Shown here: in pieces, positions 25,036 to 32,470 of the stretch | How positions within the stretch are numbered: the first letter of the stretch is position 1 | Layout of the letters: each line of letters opens with the position of its first letter | NCBI GenBank assembly: GCA_964346645.1 | Contig: CAYFVU010000004.1 | Location: 1 to 64,000, forward strand | Length of the DNA stretch: 64,000 nucleotides | Direction of reading: 5' to 3' | Source: CAYFVU01 sp964346645 | GTDB taxonomy: Bacteria > Spirochaetota > Spirochaetia > DSM-16054 > Sediminispirochaetaceae | Position numbers and translations under genes: made by a program | The notes under the pieces: generated by a model | The model's database searches: none | Told to the model about the DNA's origin: nothing | Seen by the model: the letters and a program-made list of their open reading frames with translations, nothing else

Positions 25036-25051
25036 CGGCTGTCAACAGCCG
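25036..25051. promoter_or_regulatory. Candidate upstream activator site for the NtrC-type regulator
   Basis: CGGCTGT-CA-ACAGCCG is a perfect 7+7 inverted repeat about 115 bp upstream of the -24 element, within the usual enhancer range. A further half site (GGCTGTT) lies at 25017-25023. The loop of 2 nt and the lack of a T run argue against a terminator for the upstream gene. Confidence 0.65.
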
Positions 25052-25063
25052 CTATACTGGACG

Positions 25064-26521
25064 TCAGAGGACCAGGCGCAGATACTTTTCGGATGAGTCC
25101 TGCCCGGATCTCGCTCCCAATTCTATGCTGCAGTGCTGCTTATGGAACATGTGATGGAAAATGGTCGCTCCGAGTCCGGTCGGGCTGCGCTTTCGAAAAA
25201 AGAGCGGTGAGTAGTGACCGTTCTCTAATTCATCGGGTATTTCGCTTCCGAGATAGAAAAACTCTATGGTGAGCTTTCTTCGAATGGAGACCGCAATTCG
25301 GATATAGCTGTGAGGGTCGCTGTTTTCGATGATCAGGAGCAGGAGGTTTATGAGTATCTGCACCACGTTGCTCCTGATCATTCGATACTCCACACCGGCC
25401 TTCGGGGTTTCCTCTTCGATTACCCTCTCTCCCACTACGTGGAGGGGTATTTTTGAAACCGCCTCCTCGATAACCTCGCTTACTTTGCAGTTCCTGTAAT
25501 ACGGTTTGTGATCGTGAGTAAAATCGAAAAAGCTGTGGACGAAGAGGTCCAGCATATCTATGTCCCGCAGGACATCCTCCACCTTCCGGTGAAAGGCCTC
25601 CTGCCGTTGCTCGACTCTGAAATCCTCCCGCACCATTTGTGCGGAGACCTTCATGATCGCGAGAGGATTGCGGATCTGATGGGTGATGCCGGCGGCCATC
25701 TCCTTTACCGTCGAAAGATGAGACGAGATCAATATCTTCTCTATCTCACGCGGGCTCGTCGCCTCCTTTTTCATCTTTACGAGGTTTCTGCCCCCGTAGA
25801 GCACGAGAAATCTGTCGGCATAGTCGAACACATCCTGCACCTTGTGATCTATGACGAGCACCGCCCCCCCTCTCTCCCTCACCTTCTTCATCAAGCTCAT
25901 GACTCGCTCGTACTCGTGCTTCGACAGACTATTCGTCGCTTCGTCCATAATGATCAATGACGAGTGAAAGTAATAGGCGATGGCAACATCGAGTATCTGT
26001 CTCTGCCCCTTCGTGAGTGTGCTGAGCCGGTCACCGGGTCTCTTCCCTAAGTCCAACTCGAGAGTGTCGAAGTACTCCTGCACCCGTCTGTTCATGCTCT
26101 TAGATGCGAGGAGGGGGATAAAACGGGAAACGAGCTGCTCCCGGCCGAGGAAGAAGTACTTGGCCACGGTCAGGTTATCCGCCTGCCGGATCTCCTGCTG
26201 TATCATCTCAATCCCGTACTCTTTCACGAGTGCGGGATTGAGAGTGGTGAAAGGGGTGCCGTTCAGAATGATCCTGCCGTATTGAAAGGAACACATTCCC
26301 GCTACAGCTCCCGCGATGGTGCTCTTGCCCGCACCATTGTCACCGAGGAGCGCCACGATCTCTCCCCGGTGTATCGAGAGGTTTATGCCGTCGAGGGCCT
26401 GAACGTTCCCGAATTCTACCCCGACTTCCTCCATCTCGACTATCGCCGGCTCATCCGCTGAAGGACTGCGATCGATACCGGAATCCTGTTCCATCCCTCT
26501 TCCCGTTTTGTTGATCATCAC
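25064..26521 (-). CDS. ABC ATPase domain fused to histidine-kinase core, phospho-His kept, ATP site lost (fusion 2)
   Basis: A 485-aa counterpart of fusion 1. The ABC domain (about 28-245) has Walker A GDNGAGKST (60-68), but a weakened signature LTKGQ (169-173) and DEA in place of DEP at Walker B (193-195); H-loop His 226. The kinase part has a good H box, AAGITHQIRNPLAIM with His 281. Its ATP-binding half is eroded: the second Asn of the N box is Leu (INLLLLIIEN), there is no DxGxG, and only TGLGATIF remains of G2. The start is uncertain between GTG 26521 and ATG 26518, because the promoter ends just before them. It is divergent from a LacI gene and upstream of the sigma54-controlled transporter. 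Confidence 0.88.
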   Translation of the reverse strand: MMINKTGRGMEQDSGIDRSPSADEPAIVEMEEVGVEFGNVQALDGINLSIHRGEIVALLGDNGAGKSTIAGAVAGMCSFQYGRIILNGTPFTTLNPALVKEYGIEMIQQEIRQADNLTVAKYFFLGREQLVSRFIPLLASKSMNRRVQEYFDTLELDLGKRPGDRLSTLTKGQRQILDVAIAYYFHSSLIIMDEATNSLSKHEYERVMSLMKKVRERGGAVLVIDHKVQDVFDYADRFLVLYGGRNLVKMKKEATSPREIEKILISSHLSTVKEMAAGITHQIRNPLAIMKVSAQMVREDFRVEQRQEAFHRKVEDVLRDIDMLDLFVHSFFDFTHDHKPYYRNCKVSEVIEEAVSKIPLHVVGERVIEEETPKAGVEYRMIRSNVVQILINLLLLIIENSDPHSYIRIAVSIRRKLTIEFFYLGSEIPDELENGHYSPLFFRKRSPTGLGATIFHHMFHKQHCSIELGARSGQDSSEKYLRLVL

Positions 26522-26529
26522 ACCGCATT

Positions 26530-26567
26530 AGTATATAGTTGACGAGATGAGATTGCAATCGTTTAGC
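26530..26567 (-). promoter_or_regulatory. Promoter of fusion 2 with overlapping LacI-like operator
   Basis: On the minus strand TTGCAA (26558-26553), 17-nt spacer, TATACT (26535-26530), with the first start codon 8 nt beyond. The segment TTGCAATCGTTTAGC (26553-26567) overlaps the -35 and resembles the operator at 27884-27900, so the divergent LacI protein may control both directions. Confidence 0.6.
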
Positions 26568-26584
26568 GTGAAAAGGGTTACATC

Positions 26585-27719
26585 TTGATAACCATGCAGG
26601 ACATAGCAAAGAGAGCCGGTGTCTCTACGGCTACCGTATCGAGAGTCCTCAACAAACATGACTCCGCAATACCGATCAGCAGCGACACGAAGAAGAAGGT
26701 GCTCGATATTGCGAAGGAGCTCGGCTACTCTCCGAATATGTATGCCAAGACCCTTCGTACGAAAAAGAGCATGCTGCTCGGGCTAGTCGTTTGGGATCTG
26801 ACCGACTTCTTCTTCAGCGATATACTGAGAGGAATCGAGAATACGCTGCATTACTCCGGGTACAACCTCCTGCTGAACAGTGCAGAGGCCGACGCCGATC
26901 GGGAACGTAGCTGCATAGCGAGACTGCGGGATCTTCACGTAGACGGGATTCTGCTCGTAGGAGGGTCGGCGGATTCGAAAAAGGGGTTCCTCGAAGAGCT
27001 GGGAATCTCCACCGGCTCCACCGTCCTCATAGGTGCGTCATCTCAGGACGTGAACATAAACTCCGTAACGGTAGACAACTTTACCGGCGGCTACATCGGC
27101 ATGGAGTATCTCATAAATATGCGGAGAAGAAAGCTGGTATATCTTGCCGGCACCCACAAAACCACGGATATGCAGAAGCGGCTGTCGGGAGTGCGGCGTG
27201 CCGTCGAGGACCGTCATTCTTCCGGCAACTTCGAATTGCGGGAGGTAGGCCCCGGAGAGAAAGCAGGATACGAGGCGGCGCAGGACATACTCGCGGATAA
27301 TTCTCTCCCGGCAGCCATCTTCGCCGTGAGCGACTTGACGGCTTTCGGAGTAATCCGCGCCGTAAAGGACCGCGAGCTGCGGGTCCCGGAGGACGTAGCG
27401 GTGCTCGGATACGACGACATATCCCTGGCAACATATTTTCATCCCCGGCTATCGACAATACGACAGCCCCGCTATGAGATGGGCGAGATGGGAGCCACCA
27501 TTCTTCTCGAGTCCATAGAGGCAAAAAAGGAGTCAAATAGCNNNNNNNNNNNNNNNNNNNNNNNNNNNNNNNNNNNNNNNNNNNNNNNNNNNNNNNNNNN
27601 NNNNNNNNNNNNNNNNNNNNNNNNNNNNNNNNNNNNNNNNNGGGAAGGGCCCACAGCACATCGGAAACAGCAGACAGATACTTCTCAGCCCGGAGCTCAT
27701 CACACGCGAGTCATCGTAA
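26585..27719 (+). CDS. LacI-family transcriptional regulator, interrupted by assembly gap
   Basis: A LacI/GalR regulator: HTH MQDIAKRAGVSTATVSRVL, hinge YSPNMYAKTLRT, effector domain to LLESIEAKKESNS before the gap. After the gap, in the frame starting at 27642, KGPQHIGNSRQILLSPELITRESS and TAA at 27717-27719 give a normal LacI C-terminus. Both gap edges fall on codon boundaries, so the gene is intact if the true gap is a multiple of three, including zero. The start is TTG 26585 (giving MITMQDIA, as usual for the family) or ATG 26594. It is divergent from fusion 2 and most like the LacI protein at 14928. Confidence 0.85.
27542..27641. other. Assembly gap, 100 N
   Basis: Exactly 100 N, the usual placeholder for a gap of unknown size, inside the 3' part of a LacI gene. 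Comparison with the other LacI C-termini here indicates little or no missing sequence. Confidence 0.99.
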
Positions 27720-27760
27720 CTCGTATAGACAACCTTCGGCCTGCCGGAAACCGACTTTTC

Positions 27761-27900
27761 GGAAACGTTTACAAAAATTTAGATAGTATTCTCCCTGTTT
27801 TCCTTCTCTACAAGATATTTTCGCAAATATACCCGATTTTTTATCAAATATTTGCATTAATTTGTAATTTTTCCTTGCTTGTATTGTAAACGTTTGCTAA
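27761..27900. promoter_or_regulatory. Paired LacI operators and promoter before the iolM operon
   Basis: Two copies of AAACGTTT occur: 27763-27770 within GGAAACGTTTACA, and 27888-27895 within TTGTAAACGTTTGCTAA (27884-27900). Their centres are 125 bp apart, close to twelve helical turns. The second covers the -10 of a weak promoter, TTGTAA (27862-27867), 17 nt, TGTAAA (27885-27890). The rest of the 190-nt intergenic region is A+T-rich and has no gene. Confidence 0.65.
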
Positions 27901-27910
27901 TATTTGATTA

Positions 27911-28987
27911 ATGAACGCGACCATAAAGGACATCGCCGAGCAAGCGGGAGTTTCTTATGCAACGGTCTCGAGGGCACTGAACAACAAGTACGGGGTGAAC
28001 GCCGAGACGAGGGAGAAGGTGCTCAAGGTTGCTCGAGAGCTCTCCTACAGCCCCAACGCAATAGCCCGGGGACTCGTAAGCAACCACAGCTTTACCCTCG
28101 GTCTCATACTCCCCGATATGACCAACCCCTATTTTCCCGCTGTCGCGGCGGGTATCGAGGCCGGAGCTCAAGAGCGAGGCTACAGTGTGTTCCTCTGCAA
28201 CTCGAACTGGGACCAGAGCAGGGAATCGAATTACGTCAAACTGCTCTCCGAGAGGAGGGTCGACGGCCTCATCCGAGCTCCGGTAGGATGCGGCGAAGAA
28301 GAGAGGCGGCAAGAGACAGAGGAAGGGCATTTGCCGACGGTCTATGTGAGCAACGCGCCGAAAGACACCGACCGCAGCTCGGTCATAATAGACAACATCC
28401 GGGGCGGCTACATGGCCACAAAACACCTCATCGACTGCGGCTACGACTCTATCGGCTTCATCGGCGTATCGGAACGCGGCATGGCGGATAACAACCGTCT
28501 CGAGGGCTACAAGATGGCCTTCGAGCGGTACGGGAGAGAGTTCGATCCCCGCTACCTCAAGTTCGGCGATTTCAGACAGCAAACCGGCTACAACATCATC
28601 CGCTCCCTCATAAAAGAGGGAGGCTATCCCTCGGCCGTCTTCGCCGAGAACGATGTGCTGGCCATAGGCATCCTCCACGGAATCAAGGACAGCGGCTTGA
28701 AGGTGCCGGAAGACATTGCCCTCATAGGTTTCGACGACATCTCCTTCTCCGCCTATCAGGAGATCCAGCTGAGTACCATCAAACAGCCGAAGGAGCAGAT
28801 GGGCAGTATCGCCGCGGACATTCTCATAGACGAAATAGAGACAGGAGAGCAGAGCAGCTCACCGAGAAAGATCATACTCGAGCCGGAGCTCGTGGTGAGA
28901 AGAAGCAGCTGCAGAGATGCAGAGCCGGCCGAGACAGACGAAGACCGCGGTCGCGACACCGTTTTCGGAACGACGGGGAGGGTGTAA
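27911..28987 (+). CDS. LacI-family transcriptional regulator (iolM-iolN operon)
   Basis: A 358-aa LacI/GalR protein. The HTH is IKDIAEQAGVSYATVSRAL, the hinge SPNAIARGLVS, and the effector domain includes LILPDMTNPYFPAVAAGIE and GFDDISFSAYQEIQLSTIKQP. The usual end EPELVVRRSS is followed by an extra 24 polar residues (CRDAEPAETDEDRGRD...), longer than its relatives. It begins an apparent operon with iolM- and iolN-like genes and lies just after two AAACGTTT operators, so it is probably autoregulated. Confidence 0.92.
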   Translation: MNATIKDIAEQAGVSYATVSRALNNKYGVNAETREKVLKVARELSYSPNAIARGLVSNHSFTLGLILPDMTNPYFPAVAAGIEAGAQERGYSVFLCNSNWDQSRESNYVKLLSERRVDGLIRAPVGCGEEERRQETEEGHLPTVYVSNAPKDTDRSSVIIDNIRGGYMATKHLIDCGYDSIGFIGVSERGMADNNRLEGYKMAFERYGREFDPRYLKFGDFRQQTGYNIIRSLIKEGGYPSAVFAENDVLAIGILHGIKDSGLKVPEDIALIGFDDISFSAYQEIQLSTIKQPKEQMGSIAADILIDEIETGEQSSSPRKIILEPELVVRRSSCRDAEPAETDEDRGRDTVFGTTGRV

Positions 28988-29006
28988 CACATGGCTCCCT
29001 TGCATG

Positions 29007-29021
29007 CGTACCTGAGGTACG
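29007..29021. promoter_or_regulatory. Perfect palindrome upstream of iolM
   Basis: CGTACC-TGA-GGTACG lies 20 nt after the LacI stop and 38 nt before the dehydrogenase ATG. It could be an operator or a small RNA hairpin. No T run follows, so it is not an intrinsic terminator. Confidence 0.4.
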
Positions 29022-29058
29022 ATGTTCACATAACTTTGATACGAAAAGGAGTAGTATT

Positions 29059-30261
29059 ATGGGAGAAAAAATGAGAGCAGTGCGTTTGTATGCAGACTGG
29101 GATCCGAAACCGGATTTCGAGCTCGGATGGAAGGACGTGGAGCACAAGCAGACCTATCTAGGCAGCAAGGTCTGGCGGAATCCGAGAATAGAGATAGAGG
29201 AGGTGGATGTGCCGAAGCCGGGCCCCGGCGAGGTCCTCATCGAGGTACAGCAGGTCGGCATATGCGGAAGCGATGTGCATATGGCACAGCCGGACGATGA
29301 CGGCTACATCTGGTATCCCGGGCTGACCGGATTCCCCGCCACCCTCGGCCACGAGTTCTCGGGCATCGTTCGCGACGCAGGTCCCGGCGCATTCGACAAG
29401 GAGACGAACAAGCCATTTGAAGGCGGAGAGTGGGTCTGTGCGGAGGAGATGCTCTGGTGTGGTGCCTGCAAGCCCTGCGCCGACGGATATCCGAACCACT
29501 GCGAACGTCTCGACGAGCTCGGCTTCAACGTTGACGGCGCCTTCAGCAAGTACATCGTGGTGCCATCGAAGGTGCTCTGGAGTCTCGAACCGCTCAGAGG
29601 ACAGTACAACCAAGAGGACGTCTTTCGACTCGGCAGCATGGTCGAGCCCACCTCTGTCGCCTACAACGCGGTCATAGAGCGAGGCGGCGGCATCCGTCCC
29701 GGCGACAACGTCGTCATCTGCGGCAGCGGCCCCATCGGCATCGGCGCCATCGCCATCCTCAAGCGCGCAGGCGCAGCCAATGTAATTCTCTCGGAGCCGG
29801 AACCCGCACGGGCGGAACTGGGTACCAGAATGGGTGCAGACCACATCGTAAACCCACTCAAAGAGGATTTTGCAGAGAAGGTCCTCGATCTGACGAGCGG
29901 CATGGGCGCCTCGCTCTTTCTCGAGGCCACCGGCCTCCCGACGCAGGTCTATCCCGGTATAGAAAAGGTCATCTGGGACGGACGGACTCTCAACAGCACC
30001 GTAGTCGTAGTCGCAAGAGCCGACGCGAAGATGCCCGTAACAGGAGAGGTGCTCCAGGTCCGCCGGGCCAACATCGTAGGCGCTCAGGGTCACTCTGGAC
30101 ATGGCACATTCCCGCGAGTCATAGAAGCGATGGCCAGCGGAATGAACATGCTGCCGATGATGACCAAGGAGATCAGCCTCGACGAGGTCCCCGACCACAT
30201 CATCCAGCTCAGGACCGACCGCAAGGAGACCAAAATTAGCTGCAAGAATCCCGGTGCATGA
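29059..30261 (+). CDS. iolM: Zinc-dependent dehydrogenase, scyllo-inosose 3-dehydrogenase-like (IolM)
   Basis: A 400-aa medium-chain alcohol dehydrogenase. Catalytic zinc ligands are visible in GICGSDVH and LGHEFSG, the structural zinc loop in CGACKPCADGYPNHC, and the NAD motif in GSGPIGIGAIAIL. It has a long N-terminal extension (ADWDPKPDFELGWKD...) like T. maritima TM0412, which oxidises scyllo-inosose to a diketo-inositol. The next gene is an IolN-like hydrolase, exactly as in Thermotoga, which strengthens the call. AGGAG lies 7 nt before the ATG. Confidence 0.82.
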   Translation: MGEKMRAVRLYADWDPKPDFELGWKDVEHKQTYLGSKVWRNPRIEIEEVDVPKPGPGEVLIEVQQVGICGSDVHMAQPDDDGYIWYPGLTGFPATLGHEFSGIVRDAGPGAFDKETNKPFEGGEWVCAEEMLWCGACKPCADGYPNHCERLDELGFNVDGAFSKYIVVPSKVLWSLEPLRGQYNQEDVFRLGSMVEPTSVAYNAVIERGGGIRPGDNVVICGSGPIGIGAIAILKRAGAANVILSEPEPARAELGTRMGADHIVNPLKEDFAEKVLDLTSGMGASLFLEATGLPTQVYPGIEKVIWDGRTLNSTVVVVARADAKMPVTGEVLQVRRANIVGAQGHSGHGTFPRVIEAMASGMNMLPMMTKEISLDEVPDHIIQLRTDRKETKISCKNPGA

Positions 30262-30354
30262 CGAAGGCCGGCACCGGATATAGAGGGAGACTCGGGACGG
30301 CGCCGCCGTCTCGAGTCTCGAGAGACGAAACGTGCAAGAATAAGGAGAAGCGAC

Positions 30355-31485
30355 ATGAGCGATAGCTTAGTACGAGGAGACTTCAAGTTCCTCACCACCA
30401 ATCATCCGATGATTACTTTCGAAGACAACGAGGTCGGCAGGCTCAAGAAGGAGATCTTCGATGCGCCGATGGAGGAGATAGACAAGATCCTCGCGGAGTA
30501 CGAGATCCCCTCCGAGCCGGAGATCGGCAAGGGCAATACCTACATCCAAACCACCCCCCGGGCGATAAACACCGAAAAACGGAGAAAGAACGACATCGTC
30601 CTCGTTCCCGTCGGCACCACGGAGAACCACGGGGATCACGCCAACAGCGGCCTGGACACCTATATGGCAACCCAGATCTGCGAGGGCGTGCGGCGCTACA
30701 CCGCGAAGAAGGGCCACGAGGTCAACCTCGCCCTCCCGCCTCTGAACTACGGCGGCCACCCGTACCACCACATGGGCATGCCCGGCACCATCATGCTCCC
30801 TGCCGAGACGGTCAGCGAGATACTTATTCACGTGATGCTCGGGCTGTGGAACGACGGCTACCGAAAGATCATAATCATCAACAACCACGGCCAGCTCTGG
30901 ATGCTGGAGAACGCCCTGCAGGAGTTCTGCAAGAGGTACCAGCTCCCCGGCATTTTCCAGGTATTGGACTGGCACCGCGCCGTACGGGAGTTCTTTATTC
31001 CTGTAGAGAGAGACGACAGCCTCGAGACCACCTTCGTGCACGCCGACGAGAGCGAGACCGCCGTGGCGCAGCTTATGTTCCCCGACATGGTGGACATGAA
31101 ATACGTAAAGGATGCCAGCGGCGAGAGCTATTTGCCGGGCGGCCACTTCGACACCTCGGTAGATCCCTGGCGCCGGCCCCACAAGTGGTCCGAGGGCGAG
31201 GGCCACTTCGCCATCGAACGCAAGTCCACACCGGAGGGCGTGGTGGGCCAGCCCTCACTCTCCAAACCGGAGAAGGCGAAGCGTCCGATCGCCGCTATTC
31301 TCAAATACCTCACGCTTGTGGTCGAGCAGATCCTCGACGAGTATCCCTCCGGAAAGCTCCCGCCGGTCGACAAGATCAGCCTGAGAGATCCGAAAGAGCT
31401 CGAACCTTTCCTGAAGGAGCCCTTCAGCGAGGGATGGAAATCGGTTTACGAACTGCCTGCGATGGGCCCGTTTACCAGAGCGTGA
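30355..31485 (+). CDS. iolN: Creatininase-family hydrolase, diketo-inositol hydrolase-like (IolN)
   Basis: A 376-aa creatininase-fold metal hydrolase. VPVGTTENHGDHANSGLDTYMA carries the metal-binding Glu, His and Asp, then GGHPYHHMGMPGTIML, and IINNHGQLW with the Asn-His-Gly typical of the family. The long N-terminal part (about 75 residues) before the creatininase core matches the T. maritima TM0413 type, which opens the ring of 3-dehydro-scyllo-inosose to give 5-keto-L-gluconate. It lies 93 nt after iolM and is followed by a strong hairpin. GGAG precedes the ATG. Confidence 0.82.
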   Translation: MSDSLVRGDFKFLTTNHPMITFEDNEVGRLKKEIFDAPMEEIDKILAEYEIPSEPEIGKGNTYIQTTPRAINTEKRRKNDIVLVPVGTTENHGDHANSGLDTYMATQICEGVRRYTAKKGHEVNLALPPLNYGGHPYHHMGMPGTIMLPAETVSEILIHVMLGLWNDGYRKIIIINNHGQLWMLENALQEFCKRYQLPGIFQVLDWHRAVREFFIPVERDDSLETTFVHADESETAVAQLMFPDMVDMKYVKDASGESYLPGGHFDTSVDPWRRPHKWSEGEGHFAIERKSTPEGVVGQPSLSKPEKAKRPIAAILKYLTLVVEQILDEYPSGKLPPVDKISLRDPKELEPFLKEPFSEGWKSVYELPAMGPFTRA

Positions 31486-31571
31486 GCCGCCGGCACTGAG
31501 CCGGTTCACCAAGATGCACGCCGCCGGCGCCATCGGCGTCCGGCGGACTGTTTAACCCGGCACGTGATCAA

Positions 31572-31596
31572 GGGGCTGCCCATTATGGGCAGCCCC
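31572..31596. terminator. Hairpin terminator between convergent operons
   Basis: GGGGCTGCCC-ATTAT-GGGCAGCCCC is a perfect 10-bp stem flanked by AA and TT. It lies 86 nt after iolN and directly next to the stop of the convergent TIM-barrel gene, so it may serve both directions. The U tract is short. Confidence 0.75.
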
Positions 31597-32469
31597 TTAT
31601 TCGATCTCTACCGGCGCAGCCGCCGATTCGACTATCCGCCTCGCCTTTTTCCCGTAGGTGAGATATGTCTCTCTGCGAGCGTCCGACTCTCCCGGAACTG
31701 GATCCTTGTGAATCTGGAAGTTCATATGGGGTTCTATGGAAAAGACTCCCTCGTATCCCGTATTCATTAAGTCGCGGATAAGGTCCTCGAGCTCGCACTC
31801 CCCTTCTCCGGGGTAGCAGTGCTCGACTTCCCCACTGGGGGTTCTACGATTGTCCTTTATGTGGAAATGGACGATACGCTCCTTGGCGGCATGATAGAAC
31901 TCCCATATCTGCGACGGCGTTCCCCCATGAGCCGTAGGGTTCCCGGGATCGAACACTACCTTAAGCGAAGGGGAAGAAATGGTCTCGAGCAGCTTCGCCA
32001 GCCGTTCGGGAGCGGAAGAAGCCCATCCGTCACAGTTCTCGTGTACCAAGACTATTCGATTCTTCTCTGCTATCCTCGTAAGTTCTTCAATCCGCATGAG
32101 CGCTGTTTTTTCCCAGTTATCCTCGGAGACATCTCCCCTGGTGTAAGACATAATCCGTATGTACTCGGTTCCCAGTTCCTTCATGCGCGGGATAGCACGA
32201 CGCAGATCCTCCATATCTTTTTCGAAAGGCCCGTCTACGGGACGCGCCCAATTGGCAATCGCTGAAGCGAATGCGATGACCTCGATACCTTCCTGCTTCA
32301 CATGACTTGCAACCCGCCGAAACTGATCGTCATCCATTTCGCACACATTAACTCCATCTACGCTTCGCAACTCTATAGACGACCAGCCCAACTCTTTATG
32401 CAGCCGGAGTTGATCCTCCAGAGACGAGGCTCCCTCATCTGCAATTCCACTCAGCTCCCATTTTCTCAT
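31597..32469 (-). CDS. Sugar phosphate isomerase/epimerase-like TIM-barrel protein
   Basis: A 290-aa xylose-isomerase-like TIM barrel (AP_endonuc_2 fold). Metal-ligand positions are suggested by VLVHENCDGW, VVFDPGNP, HFHIKDNR and FSIEPHM. It resembles IolE/IolH-type inosose or hydroxypyruvate isomerases but I cannot name the substrate. It is the last gene of the LacI-controlled GH31/ABC operon, 1 nt after the dehydrogenase stop. TTTGAT and GGGG precede the ATG. Confidence 0.82.
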   Translation of the reverse strand: MRKWELSGIADEGASSLEDQLRLHKELGWSSIELRSVDGVNVCEMDDDQFRRVASHVKQEGIEVIAFASAIANWARPVDGPFEKDMEDLRRAIPRMKELGTEYIRIMSYTRGDVSEDNWEKTALMRIEELTRIAEKNRIVLVHENCDGWASSAPERLAKLLETISSPSLKVVFDPGNPTAHGGTPSQIWEFYHAAKERIVHFHIKDNRRTPSGEVEHCYPGEGECELEDLIRDLMNTGYEGVFSIEPHMNFQIHKDPVPGESDARRETYLTYGKKARRIVESAAAPVEIE

Positions 32470-32470
32470 A

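Noticed and set aside
25036..25051. Palindrome as terminator of the fusion 2 gene
   Set aside because: The loop is only 2 nt and no T run follows in the direction of transcription, so an activator site fits better.
27542..27889. 434-codon reading frame through the N gap to 27889
   Set aside because: The frame after the 100 N is an artefact of the placeholder length; the correct LacI end is the frame stopping at 27719.
28988..29030. Sigma54 promoter before iolM (TGGCTC...TTGCA)
   Set aside because: The GG and GC elements are about 3 nt too close together for sigma54.
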